The notes below the pieces were generated by a model that saw only the letters and a program-made list of their open reading frames with translations, was not told where the DNA came from and did no database searches. Position numbers and translations under genes: made by a program. DNA of 64,000 nt from Pseudomonadota bacterium (GTDB taxonomy: Bacteria > Pseudomonadota > Alphaproteobacteria > G022571365), in assembly GCA_022571365.1 (NCBI GenBank), contig JACZXZ010000006.1, forward strand, positions 1-64,000, read 5' to 3'. Each line of letters starts with the position of its first letter. Position 1 is the stretch's first letter. Of the stretch, positions 7,897 to 17,591 are shown piece by piece.

Positions 7897-9081
7897 ATGA
7901 CGCTCATCACCGACACCGATCGGCTGACCGCGCTTTGCCGGGACCTGGCGCGAGAGTCTTACGTCACCGTCGACACCGAGTTCATGCGCGAGAAGACCTA
8001 CTGGGCCAAGTTGTGCCTGGTCCAGCTCGCCGGCTCGCGAAAGGCCGCCGCCGTAGATCCCCTGGCCCCGGGTTTGGATCTCAGCCCGCTTTATGAGCTC
8101 CTGGCTGACGGCCGGATCCTCAAGGTGTTCCACGCCGCGCGCCAGGACATCGAGATTTTCTACCACCTGACAGGCGCCGTCCCGGCGCCGTTGTTCGACA
8201 CTCAGGTCGCCGCCATGGTCTGCGGCTTCGGCGACTCCGTGGCCTACGAGACGTTGGTGGCGCGGCTCACGGACGCGCACATCGACAAGTTGGCGCGCTT
8301 CACCGACTGGTCGCTCAGGCCGCTGACGGAAACCCAGCTTAACTATGCGCTGGCCGATGTTACTCATATGCGCGCGGCCTATGAAGAGCTCGCCCGCCGC
8401 CTTGCCAGAAGCGGGCGGAAGAGCTGGCTTGAAGCCGAGATGGCGGTGCTCACCGACCCGACAACCTATCGGCTCGATCCGCGCGAGGCCTGGCGACGCC
8501 TCAAGACGCGCAGCGGCAAACCGCGGTTCCTAGCCGTGCTCCGCGAGGTCGCGGCCTGGCGCGAGACGGAAGCCCGGCGGCGCGACGTTCCGAGAGGCTG
8601 GGTGCTGCGCGACGAGATACTCCTTGAGATCGCACGCCACGCGCCTAAAACCGTTGATGCACTCGCCCGCACCCGCGGGCTGCCGCGTAGGTTTGCCGAA
8701 GGGCGCGCGGGCGCGGAGCTTCTGGCGGCGGTACGCCGCGGCTTGGCGGTACCCGAGTCCGAACGCCCTAAGCCGTCCCTCAAGGTCGAGTCGGCGCAAG
8801 GCCTGGGATCCGTCGTCGATCTGCTAAAGGTGCTACTCAAAATGAAGTGCGAGGCCCATGAGGTGGCGAGCAAGCTGGTGGCGAGCGTCGAGGATCTGGA
8901 ACTGATCGCTGCCGACGACAACGCGCCAGTGCCGGCGCTTCGGGGCTGGCGGCGCGAGCTGTTCGGCGCCGACGCCCTCGGGCTCAAGCATGGCAAGCTG
9001 GCACTTATGGTCGAGGGCAGGCGGCTCGCGCTGGTGCCCCTTGCCGATCCCCGGCCGGCACGCGCCTCGACCCGGGCCTAG
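7897..9081 (+). CDS. rnd: Ribonuclease D
   Basis: DEDD motifs VDTEFMRE, VFHAARQDIEIFYHL, NYALADVTHMRAAYEEL plus an HRDC-like C-terminus. MTLITDTDRL at 7897 is the expected start; the frame is open upstream to 7621. Confidence 0.93.
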   Translation: MTLITDTDRLTALCRDLARESYVTVDTEFMREKTYWAKLCLVQLAGSRKAAAVDPLAPGLDLSPLYELLADGRILKVFHAARQDIEIFYHLTGAVPAPLFDTQVAAMVCGFGDSVAYETLVARLTDAHIDKLARFTDWSLRPLTETQLNYALADVTHMRAAYEELARRLARSGRKSWLEAEMAVLTDPTTYRLDPREAWRRLKTRSGKPRFLAVLREVAAWRETEARRRDVPRGWVLRDEILLEIARHAPKTVDALARTRGLPRRFAEGRAGAELLAAVRRGLAVPESERPKPSLKVESAQGLGSVVDLLKVLLKMKCEAHEVASKLVASVEDLELIAADDNAPVPALRGWRRELFGADALGLKHGKLALMVEGRRLALVPLADPRPARASTRA

Positions 9082-9481
9082 GATCCGGTTCGCTGCGTTG
9101 CTTGTCCCCGTCCACGGCGCCGTTTGCGGCACCGCAAGGGAGAGCCGCATCGTCGGTGAAAGCCTCGGCCAAATTCTTCCCCAGGCAGCAAGTCAAACAG
9201 CTCGTGGATCGGTCCTTCTCGACCCCCAGGATCGATCCCACACTAGGCTTCTTCCCCGGCAAAGGAGTGAGCGATGGCGTCGCCGATTACCCCCACGGTC
9301 GCCATATCGACAGCGCTCCGGCACCGGGGGCCTCCAGGGTCACTCCTACAGCGCAGGATATATTTTCAAGATGTAGCTATTTCAGGGGACCCACAGAACC
9401 CGCATTTCCCCCTTGCCGGGCCTCACGGCCAAGCGGCTGCGCCCCTCTCCATCTGCCAGATTCCTTGGGATCGATTGCCCC

Positions 9482-9535
9482 TTGACGAATCGGACCTGAG
9501 ACTCTAATTAGACGAAAGAGGACCAAATCAGTCCT
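9482..9535 (+). promoter_or_regulatory. Putative suf operon promoter and operator
   Basis: TTGACG (9482-9487)-N17-TAATTA (9505-9510), then inverted repeat AGGAC-caaatca-GTCCT at 9519-9535. Confidence 0.5.
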
Positions 9536-9573
9536 GATAGATAAAATCAGCAGGAAAGGCCGATAAGGCCGCA

Positions 9574-9717
9574 ATGGCGACGTTGCACCTCCCTACCCAG
9601 AGCTGCTGTGGCAAGCCCCTCCTTGCCGGCAATGCAAGCGGACTTGCCGTGATAGTGGTGGTGACCGGCGGAGGCAAGATTCACTTGAACCATAAAAACG
9701 GGAGCGAGATCCCATGA
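9574..9717 (+). CDS. 47-aa candidate leader ORF (MATLHLPTQSCCGKPLLAGNASGLAVIVVVTGGGKIHLNHKNGSEIP)
   Basis: Open frame from ATG 9574 to TGA 9715-9717, overlapping the regulator start as ATGA; purine-rich stretch upstream. Not in the supplied track. Confidence 0.4.
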   Translation: MATLHLPTQSCCGKPLLAGNASGLAVIVVVTGGGKIHLNHKNGSEIP

Positions 9718-10175
9718 TCCGATTGACCCGACTGGCGGATTATGCCGTGGTATTGATGAGCCACATCGCACACAGCCCGGATCGCCTGCATAACGCCCCC
9801 GACATAGCGGCCGAAACCAGGTTGCCGGCGCCGACCGTGAGCAAGGTCCTGAAGGCTCTGGCCCGCGCCGGGCTGCTCACCTCTCGACGCGGCATCAAAG
9901 GCGGCTACAAGCTCGCCCGGGCGCCAGAGAAGATAACGATAGCCGGCATCATCTCCTCCGTGGACGGTCCGATTGCCGTGACCGAATGTATCGAAGACGC
10001 ACCCGGCGATTGCGATTACGAGGATTTCTGCCCACTTTGCGGCAATTGGCAGAAGATCAACAGCGCCATTAACCAAGCGCTCGAACTGCTCTCGCTCGCC
10101 GACATGATATCACCGCTTCCCCCCTTCGTGGCGATGCAGTCCATACACCGTGAAAGAACGACAAGGCCACTATGA
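9714..10175 (+). CDS. Rrf2-family regulator (SUF/IscR-type)
   Basis: MIRLTRLADYAVVLMSHIA...TVSKVLKALARAGLLTSRRGIKGGYKLAR and a Cys cluster CIEDAPGDCDYEDFCPLCGNW. Confidence 0.93.
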   Translation: MIRLTRLADYAVVLMSHIAHSPDRLHNAPDIAAETRLPAPTVSKVLKALARAGLLTSRRGIKGGYKLARAPEKITIAGIISSVDGPIAVTECIEDAPGDCDYEDFCPLCGNWQKINSAINQALELLSLADMISPLPPFVAMQSIHRERTTRPL

Positions 10176-10237
10176 GGCGGGTATGCGTGAGGTGGTGGAT
10201 CGGGGCGTCTCAAAAACCTGCGCTGAAGGAGTAACCC

Positions 10238-11701
10238 ATGGCAGCGACCGCTGAAACCGTTAAAACCGTCAAGTCCGTTACCGACGAGTATAAGCACGGC
10301 TTCGTCACCGATATCGAAGTCGAACGGGCGCCCCGCGGCCTTAATGAGGACGTGATTCGCTTCATCTCCGAGAAAAAGAACGAACCGGCGTGGATGCTCG
10401 AATGGCGGTTAAAAGCCTACCGCACCTGGGTCGAGCGGTTTCTGCCCGCGAGCGATCCTACCTGGGCTCGGGTCACCTATCCGCAGATCGATTACCAGAA
10501 CGCCTACTACTATGCGGCGCCAAAGACCAAGGAGCGGCCGAAGAGCCTGGACGAGATTGATCCCGCGCTGCTCCGCACCTACGAGAAGCTCGGCATCCCG
10601 CTGAAGGAACAGGAAATGCTCGCCGGCGTGGCGGTCGATGCGATTTTCGACAGCATTTCCGTCGCGACGACCTACAAGGAAAAGCTGGCCGAGATGGGGA
10701 TCATCTTCTGCTCCTTCTCGGAGGCGGTTCAGGAGCATCCCGAACTGGTTCGCGAGTATCTGGGTACCGTCGTCCCCTACGCGGACAACTTCTTCGCCAC
10801 GCTCAACTCGGCGGCGTTCAGCGACGGTTCGTTCGTCTACATTCCGCCGGGCGTTCGCTGCCCCATGGAGCTGTCCACCTACTTCCGCATCAACGCCGAG
10901 AATACGGGACAGTTCGAGCGCACTCTGATCATCGCCGACAAAGGCAGCTATGTGAGCTACCTCGAAGGCTGCACGGCGCCGATGCGAGACGAGAACCAGC
11001 TTCACGCCGCGGTAGTGGAGTTGATCACCCTTGACGATGCGGAGATCAAATATTCGACCATCCAAAATTGGTACCCCGGTGACGAGAATGGCAAGGGCGG
11101 CATCTACAACTTCGTAACCAAGCGCGGGGCATGCCGTGGGAAGTATTCGAAAATCTCCTGGACCCAGGTCGAGACCGGTGCGGCGATCACCTGGAAATAT
11201 CCAAGTTGCATCCTCCAGGGCGACAACTCGGTGGGCGAGTTCTCCTCGGTCGCCATCACCAATAACTACCAGCAAGCCGATACCGGCACCAAGATGATCC
11301 ATATCGGCAAAAACACGCGCAGCACCATCATCTCCAAAGGTATCGCGGCGGGGCACGGGCAAAACACCTATCGCGGCCTGGTCCGGGTGTTGCCCAAAGC
11401 CACGAACGCGCGCAACTACACCCAGTGCGATTCCCTGCTGCTTGGCGACAAATGCGGCGCCCACACCGTGCCCTACATCGAGGTGAGAAACCGCACGGCT
11501 AAGGTCGAGCATGAGGCGACGACGTCCAAGATCAGCGATGACCAGCTGTTCTACTGCAAGCAGCGAGGCCTGTCGGCGGAGGATGCGGTGACGATGATCG
11601 TCAACGGCTTCTGCAAGCAGGTGCTGCAGGAGCTGCCGATGGAGTTCGCGGTCGAGGCACAGAAGCTCGTAGGCATCAGCCTCGAAGGGAGTGTCGGCTG
11701 A
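10238..11701 (+). CDS. sufB: Fe-S cluster assembly protein SufB
   Basis: Full-length SufB pattern ([48 protein letters not shown]). Confidence 0.97.
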   Translation: MAATAETVKTVKSVTDEYKHGFVTDIEVERAPRGLNEDVIRFISEKKNEPAWMLEWRLKAYRTWVERFLPASDPTWARVTYPQIDYQNAYYYAAPKTKERPKSLDEIDPALLRTYEKLGIPLKEQEMLAGVAVDAIFDSISVATTYKEKLAEMGIIFCSFSEAVQEHPELVREYLGTVVPYADNFFATLNSAAFSDGSFVYIPPGVRCPMELSTYFRINAENTGQFERTLIIADKGSYVSYLEGCTAPMRDENQLHAAVVELITLDDAEIKYSTIQNWYPGDENGKGGIYNFVTKRGACRGKYSKISWTQVETGAAITWKYPSCILQGDNSVGEFSSVAITNNYQQADTGTKMIHIGKNTRSTIISKGIAAGHGQNTYRGLVRVLPKATNARNYTQCDSLLLGDKCGAHTVPYIEVRNRTAKVEHEATTSKISDDQLFYCKQRGLSAEDAVTMIVNGFCKQVLQELPMEFAVEAQKLVGISLEGSVG

Positions 11702-11748
11702 TCACGCCGCCCGCAGGAACTCGCCCCTTAGTGTCAAGAGACGGATAA

Positions 11749-12510
11749 ATGCTGGAGATTAAAAACCTGCATGCGAGGGTCGACGGCCAGCAGATCCTCC
11801 AAGGCATCGATATTTCGATCAAGGCCGGCGAGGTCCATGCGATCATGGGCCCCAACGGTTCGGGCAAAAGCACCCTCGCCTTTGTGCTCGCCGGGCGCGA
11901 GGGCTACGAGATCACCCAGGGTGAGGTGCTTTTCGAGGGACGGAATCTGGCCGAGATGAAGCCTGAGGAGCGCGCCCGCGAGGGGATTTTCCTGGCCTTC
12001 CAGTATCCGGTCGAGATCCCGGGCGTCAGCGGCATGAACTTCCTGAAGTCAGCCCTGAATGTGACGCGCAAGTATCGCGGCCTATCCGAGCTCGATGCCA
12101 TAGAGTTCCTCAAGCTCGCGCGCGAGAAATTAAAGCTGCTGGGAATGGACGAGAAGCTGATTCAACGCGCGGTGAACGTCGGCTTCTCGGGCGGCGAGAA
12201 GAAGCGCAGCGAAGTGTTTCAGATGGCGGTCCTTGAGCCCAAGCTCGCGGTGCTGGACGAAACCGACTCGGGCCTCGATATCGATGCCCTGAAGATCGTG
12301 GCGAACGGCATCAACACCTTGCGCAACCCCGACCGCGCGATGCTTATCATCACCCACTACCAGCGGCTGCTGAACTACGTGATTCCCGATAAGGTCCACG
12401 TGCTGGCGGAGGGACGTATCGTGAGATCCGGTGGCAAGGAGCTGGCGTTGGAGCTCGAGGACAAGGGCTACGCCATGCTCGACTCCGCCGATGCCAATGC
12501 GGCCGCTTGA
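11749..12510 (+). CDS. sufC: Fe-S cluster assembly ATPase SufC
   Basis: ABC ATPase with GPNGSGKST, FSGGEKKRSEVFQMA, LDETDSGLDIDAL. Confidence 0.97.
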   Translation: MLEIKNLHARVDGQQILQGIDISIKAGEVHAIMGPNGSGKSTLAFVLAGREGYEITQGEVLFEGRNLAEMKPEERAREGIFLAFQYPVEIPGVSGMNFLKSALNVTRKYRGLSELDAIEFLKLAREKLKLLGMDEKLIQRAVNVGFSGGEKKRSEVFQMAVLEPKLAVLDETDSGLDIDALKIVANGINTLRNPDRAMLIITHYQRLLNYVIPDKVHVLAEGRIVRSGGKELALELEDKGYAMLDSADANAAA

Positions 12511-12547
12511 ACGAGGCCAAAGAGCCCTACATGGGGACGTTCCGCTG

Positions 12548-13891
12548 ATGACCACCGAGCAAACCCCTGGCGCGCCCTACCTCGCCCAGTTTGCGCAGGT
12601 GAAGGCGAAGCTGCCTGGCCGCCGACTCTCGTGGCTGAAAGATCTGCGCCAGGGCGCGATCGAGCGTTTCGTCTCGCTCGGCTTCCCCACTCTGAAGATC
12701 GAGGAATGGAAATACACCAGCCTTTCGCCCCTGACGAAAACGGTCTTCGGCCCGGCTTCACAGGAAGCAAACGGCCGCGCCGAAGAAGGGTTGCGGCGGT
12801 TCCTTTTGGGGGAGCAGCCCTGTCATCGCCTCGTTTTCGTGAATGGTCGCCACCGGCCCGACCTGTCCCATGTCGGCAGCCTGCCGGCCGGCGTGACGAT
12901 CACCAGCCTGGCCGCCATGCTGGAGGCGGAGCCGGAGCTACTTGAGCCACACTTTGGAGGGGAAGACCAGAGCGACGGCCAGGCGTTGGTCGCACTCAAC
13001 ACCGCCTTTATGGCCGACGGCGCCGTCGTTAAGCTTGCCCAGGGCGCGGCCCTTGAGGCGCCGGTGCACCTTATCTTCCTGGCAACAACGCAGGGAGGGC
13101 CGGCCGCGCACCACCCGCGCAACCTCATCCTCGCCGAGCCGGGAAGCTCCGCCGCCATCTTCGAAAGCTACGGCGGAGTGGGGACGGAAAGCTACTGGAC
13201 CAATGTGGTCACACAGGTGAAGGCTGGTCGGAACGCCGCGATACGGCATTACAAGCTCCAGTGCGAAGGCGCCGAGGCGTTTCACATCGCGATCACCCAG
13301 GCCGATCTCGAAAGCGGCAGCTCCTACACGAGTTTCGTGATGTCGATGGGCGGCCGGCTGTCGCGCAACGAGATTGCGGCCAGGCTAAACGGGACCGGCG
13401 TCGACTGCCGCCTTAACGGCGTCTATCTGGCTCGAGACCGGCAGCACATGGACACCAGCACCCGGATCGAACATGCAAAGCCGGGCGGCCTCAGCAGGGA
13501 GGTCTACAAAGGTGTCATCGACGGCGAGGCGCACGCGGTGTTTCACGGCAAAATCGTCGTGTGCCCCGACGCACAGAAGACCGACGCCCACCAGCTCAAC
13601 GAGAATCTGCTGCTCTCCGAGCGCGCCCGGATCGACACCAAGCCTGAGCTGGAGATCCACGCGGACGATGTCAAATGTAGCCACGGCGCCAACGCGGGCG
13701 AGCTTGACAGCGAGGCTCTGTTCTACCTCCGCACGCGCGGTCTCGAGGAGGAGCGTGCACGCAGCCTTTTGATTGAAGCCTTCGTCGCGGAGATGATCGA
13801 CGGCGTCGAAACCGAGGCCGTCAGGTCCAACTTACGGAAATTCGTCTCGTCCTGGTTGCCGACGGTCGCGAATGGGAAGGGGGCGGCATGA
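12548..13891 (+). CDS. sufD: Fe-S cluster assembly protein SufD
   Basis: FPTLKIEEWKYTSL; C-terminal DAQKTDAHQLNENLLLSERARIDTKPELEIHADDVKCSHGA. Confidence 0.96.
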   Translation: MTTEQTPGAPYLAQFAQVKAKLPGRRLSWLKDLRQGAIERFVSLGFPTLKIEEWKYTSLSPLTKTVFGPASQEANGRAEEGLRRFLLGEQPCHRLVFVNGRHRPDLSHVGSLPAGVTITSLAAMLEAEPELLEPHFGGEDQSDGQALVALNTAFMADGAVVKLAQGAALEAPVHLIFLATTQGGPAAHHPRNLILAEPGSSAAIFESYGGVGTESYWTNVVTQVKAGRNAAIRHYKLQCEGAEAFHIAITQADLESGSSYTSFVMSMGGRLSRNEIAARLNGTGVDCRLNGVYLARDRQHMDTSTRIEHAKPGGLSREVYKGVIDGEAHAVFHGKIVVCPDAQKTDAHQLNENLLLSERARIDTKPELEIHADDVKCSHGANAGELDSEALFYLRTRGLEEERARSLLIEAFVAEMIDGVETEAVRSNLRKFVSSWLPTVANGKGAA

Positions 13892-15159
13892 GCGCGACCG
13901 CCGACGTTCTCCGTTCCTCTCGCAACGGACCCGAAACAGCGGCCTTCGACGTCTGGCGGGTGCGGGAGGACTTCCCCATCCTCAAGCAAAAGATCTACGA
14001 CCGGCCGTTGGTCTTTCTCGACAGCGCTGCCAGCGCGCAGAAGCCGCGCGTCGTGATCGAGGCGATACGCTATCGCTATGCGGCGGAGTACGCCAACATT
14101 CACCGCGGCGTGTATTACCTGAGCCAGCGGACGACTCAGGCCTTTGAAGACGCACGAACCAAGGTTCAACGGTTCCTCAACGCCCGCGAGGCCCGCGAGA
14201 TCGTCTTCGTGCGCGGCGCCACCGAGGCGATCAATCTGGTCGCCCAGAGCTACGGGCGGACGTTCTTCGGGGAAGGCGACGAGATTGTGCTTTCCACGAT
14301 GGAGCATCACTCCAATATCGTTCCCTGGCAAATGCTGCGCGAGCAGAAAGGGGTGGTCTTACGCGTCGCGCCGATCAATGACGCCGGCGAGTTGTTGCTC
14401 GAGGAATATGAGAAGCTCCTCGGTCCCAAGACCAAGCTTGTCGCCATCACCCATTGCTCCAACGCGCTGGGCACGATCACACCGCTCCCAGAGGTGATCC
14501 GACTGGCCCACGACAGGGGTATCCGCGTCCTGGTGGACGGTTGCCAGGCGGTCCCGCATCTCAAAGTGGATGTCCAGGAGCTTGACTGCGATTTCTACGT
14601 CTTTTCGGGCCACAAGCTTTATGGGCCGTCGGGCATCGGCGTCCTCTATGGCAAGGCGGAGCTTCTCGAAGCCATGCCGCCTTATCAGGGCGGCGGGGAG
14701 ATGATCATCTCGGTCACCTTCGAAAAGACCGAGTATAATGCCATCCCTTATAAGTTCGAGGCCGGCACGCCACACATCACGGGGGCCATAGGCCTTGGCA
14801 CCGCGATCGACTATGTAACAGCTTTGGGCACCGAGCGGATTGCCGCCCACGAGCAGGCGGTCTTGGCTCACGCCACCGAGCGACTTAAGGAGATCAACAG
14901 CCTGCGCCTCATCGGGACGGCGGAACACAAGGTCAGTATCCTGTCGTTCACGATCAACGACGTGCACCCCCACGACGTAGGGACGATTCTCGACCGAGAG
15001 GGGATCGCCGTCCGCGCCGGGCATCATTGTGCGCAGCCCGTAATGGAGCGTTTCGGCGCCCCGGCGACGGTGCGCGCCTCCTTCGGTCTTTACAACACGA
15101 CTGAAGAGGCCGATGTCTTGGTCACGGGCATCCGCAAGGTTTTGGAGATCTTCGGCTGA
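13888..15159 (+). CDS. sufS: Cysteine desulfurase SufS
   Basis: FSGHKLYGPSGIG (PLP Lys) and RAGHHCAQPVM (catalytic Cys). Confidence 0.97.
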   Translation: MSATADVLRSSRNGPETAAFDVWRVREDFPILKQKIYDRPLVFLDSAASAQKPRVVIEAIRYRYAAEYANIHRGVYYLSQRTTQAFEDARTKVQRFLNAREAREIVFVRGATEAINLVAQSYGRTFFGEGDEIVLSTMEHHSNIVPWQMLREQKGVVLRVAPINDAGELLLEEYEKLLGPKTKLVAITHCSNALGTITPLPEVIRLAHDRGIRVLVDGCQAVPHLKVDVQELDCDFYVFSGHKLYGPSGIGVLYGKAELLEAMPPYQGGGEMIISVTFEKTEYNAIPYKFEAGTPHITGAIGLGTAIDYVTALGTERIAAHEQAVLAHATERLKEINSLRLIGTAEHKVSILSFTINDVHPHDVGTILDREGIAVRAGHHCAQPVMERFGAPATVRASFGLYNTTEEADVLVTGIRKVLEIFG

Positions 15160-15614
15160 TGTTTGACCTGCGCGAACTCTACCAGGAGGTCATCCTCGAC
15201 CACAGTAAGAGCCCCCGTAACTACGGCCGGCCAGCGAATGCCAATTGCCAGGCGCACGGCGACAATCCCCTGTGTGGCGATCGGCTGACGGTCTATCTGA
15301 ACGTCCAGGATGGCGTCGTGAAGGAAATTGCGTTTGAGGGCAGTGGCTGCGCCATTTCGATGGCCTCGGCGTCGCTGATGACCGAGGCGGTGCGGGGCAA
15401 GACCGAAGTCGAGGCGCGGGGGCTCTTCAAACGCTTTCACAGCCTAGTCACAGAGGCCGAGCCGGCGGACGCCGACGACACGGGTGCGCTCGACAAGCTA
15501 ACCGTGTTCGCTGGGGTGCGTGAATTTCCGATACGGGTTAAATGCGCGACTCTGCCCTGGCATACGTTCACGGGGGCGCTTGACCGGCGCGTAGACATGA
15601 TATCCACCGAGTAG
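15159..15614 (+). CDS. sufU: SufU-type Fe-S scaffold / sulfurtransferase
   Basis: NPLCGDRLTVYL, EGSGCAISMASASLM, VKCATLPWHT. Confidence 0.94.
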   Translation: MFDLRELYQEVILDHSKSPRNYGRPANANCQAHGDNPLCGDRLTVYLNVQDGVVKEIAFEGSGCAISMASASLMTEAVRGKTEVEARGLFKRFHSLVTEAEPADADDTGALDKLTVFAGVREFPIRVKCATLPWHTFTGALDRRVDMISTE

Positions 15615-15654
15615 CGCGTGCCGCGGCGCGGTTGGAAAATGGCGAGGGATCATC

Positions 15655-16089
15655 ATGCACAAGGCTGAAGAGACCGAAACCTACAAAGTGGAATATGATT
15701 CCGAAGGCAAAGTGCGGATCGAGCCCCAGCAGCGGGCCTCGCCCCAAACGGACGAGGCCGCGGAAAGCGGCGTGGCCCCTGGCATGGAAGGGCTGAAGGA
15801 GAAGGTCATGGACGCGATTCGCACCATCTTCGATCCAGAAATCCCGGTCAATATCTATGAGCTCGGGCTGGTGTATAAAATCGACATCGATGCCGAAGGG
15901 AACGTGCGGATCGAAATGACCTTGACGGCGCCCAGCTGCCCGGTCGCCGGGTCCATGCCAGCCGAGGTCGAAAACAGGGTGCGTGCGGTTTCCGGCGTGG
16001 CGGACGCTCACGTCGAGCTGGTTTGGGACCCGCCTTGGAATCAGTGTATGATGTCCGAGGCCGCGCGTCTTGAGCTTGGCCTGGATTAA
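15655..16089 (+). CDS. sufT: SUF system protein SufT (PaaD/DUF59 family)
   Basis: AIRTIFDPEIPVNIYELGLVYKIDID...TLTAPSCPVAGSMP. Confidence 0.92.
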   Translation: MHKAEETETYKVEYDSEGKVRIEPQQRASPQTDEAAESGVAPGMEGLKEKVMDAIRTIFDPEIPVNIYELGLVYKIDIDAEGNVRIEMTLTAPSCPVAGSMPAEVENRVRAVSGVADAHVELVWDPPWNQCMMSEAARLELGLD

Positions 16090-16106
16090 GGGTATGGAGT
16101 GATCTT

Positions 16107-16448
16107 ATGTCGACGGCTCCCAAAATCGTTACCATTACTGACGCCGCCGCCGAGCGCGTCAAATTCCTATTCGCTCGGCGGGGCAAATCCTCGGCCGGCC
16201 TCCGCCTTACCGTTGAGACCAAAGGATGCTCGGGCCTTTCCTACAATATTGAATACGCCGATGAAAAAGGTCCCCATGACGAAGTCGTCGAGGACAAAGG
16301 GGTGACCATCTTCATTGATCCGAAGGCGACGATGTTCCTTTTCGGCACCGAGGTGGACTACGTCGAAGACAAGCTCCGCTCCGGCTTCGTTTTCAGCAAT
16401 CCCTTGGAAAAGGGGCGATGCGGGTGCGGCGAGTCATTTCACGTCTAG
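16107..16448 (+). CDS. A-type Fe-S carrier (SufA/IscA/HesB family)
   Basis: GLRLTVETKGCSGLSYNIEYAD; C-terminal GRCGCGESFHV. Confidence 0.93.
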   Translation: MSTAPKIVTITDAAAERVKFLFARRGKSSAGLRLTVETKGCSGLSYNIEYADEKGPHDEVVEDKGVTIFIDPKATMFLFGTEVDYVEDKLRSGFVFSNPLEKGRCGCGESFHV

Positions 16449-16586
16449 CGCCCGAGCCCGGCTCATGCCAGACACCATATCCGCACCGAATTTGCAGATT
16501 CCCACCCTGGCGGCCGGCAGGATGGGCGTGACGGCTTGTGGCCCGACTTCCCAAGCAACCCTGGATCTTTCCTAGGAGTAGAGTCG

Positions 16587-17474
16587 ATGTTCATCCAGAG
16601 CGAGACCACGGACACCCCGGCGACTTACAAGTTCTTGCCCGGTCGCACTGTGTTGAAGTCGGGGACCGTTGACTTCCGCGACGCCGAGTCGGCGAAGCGC
16701 TCGCCCTTGGCCGCACGGCTGTTCGAGATCGAGTCGGTCACCGGGGTTTCCCTCGGTCCGGATTACATCTTGGTCACCAAGGCCGATAATGGCGAATGGC
16801 AGCTGCTCAAACCGGCCGTCCTCGGCGTCATCATGGAGCATTTTGTTGCGGGCCAACCCGTCCTTCTCGACGAGGAGGAAGGTGGAGCAACCGGCGAGGA
16901 CGCCGAGGACAGCGAGTTGGGCACCCAGATCAAGGAGCTGATCGAAACCCGAATCCGCCCTGCGATCGCCTCGGACGGCGGCAACATTGTCTTCCGCGGT
17001 TACGAGGACGGAATCGTGAAGCTCGAGATGCAGGGTTCGGCGGCTATTGACTCGATCGTCACCTTGAAAAAAGGCATCGAGAACATGCTTCAGCACTATG
17101 TGCCTGAGGTCGTCGAGGTCCGCTTCATGGAGCAGAAGCCTTCCGGCGAGGGAGCCCTCGACGATAAGAAACCCGGCCTGGACACGCCGGAGGCCAAGGC
17201 AATCCAGGAGCTCCTCGACGAACGGGTCAATCCGGCCGTGGCTGCTCATGGCGGGCGCATCTCCCTGGTCGACGTGCAGGGCGATACCGCCTACATCCGC
17301 CTCGAAGGCGGCTGCCAGGGATGCGGGATGGCAGATGTCACCCTAAAGCAGGGGGTGGAGCAGGAAATCAAGCAGGTGGCCCCGCAGATCACAACGGTTC
17401 TGGACACGACCGACCACGCCGGTGGGGCAAATCCTTATTATCAGCCCGGCAAGGGCGGGATGAGCCCTTTCTAA
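16587..17474 (+). CDS. Nfu-type protein: Nfu N-terminal domain plus two tandem NifU C-terminal domains
   Basis: Nfu_N-like start (MFIQSETTDTPATYKFLPGRTVL); first NifU domain without CxxC (KLEMQGSAAIDSIVTLKKGIENMLQHYVPEVVEV); second with GGCQGCGMADVTLKQGVEQEI. Confidence 0.9.
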   Translation: MFIQSETTDTPATYKFLPGRTVLKSGTVDFRDAESAKRSPLAARLFEIESVTGVSLGPDYILVTKADNGEWQLLKPAVLGVIMEHFVAGQPVLLDEEEGGATGEDAEDSELGTQIKELIETRIRPAIASDGGNIVFRGYEDGIVKLEMQGSAAIDSIVTLKKGIENMLQHYVPEVVEVRFMEQKPSGEGALDDKKPGLDTPEAKAIQELLDERVNPAVAAHGGRISLVDVQGDTAYIRLEGGCQGCGMADVTLKQGVEQEIKQVAPQITTVLDTTDHAGGANPYYQPGKGGMSPF

Positions 17475-17591
17475 CACCTGCGGAAGCGCCCTGGAGCAAA
17501 GGCCGCTTAGCCGCCGGCAACGTTGGCGGCTCGATAATGATACAGGCCCTCTCGGCGATCACGGGGTTCCTTGAGAAACAGACGTGACGCC

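Noticed and set aside
9102-9507. ORFs in the rnd-rrf2 gap
   Set aside because: No recognisable protein features; better explained as non-coding leader and promoter region.
10409-11512. 367-aa minus ORF antisense to sufB
   Set aside because: Antisense shadow of a clearly conserved core gene.
17509-17531. AGCCGCC/GGCGGCT hairpin after the nfu-like gene
   Set aside because: No T-run follows, so it is not supported as an intrinsic terminator.
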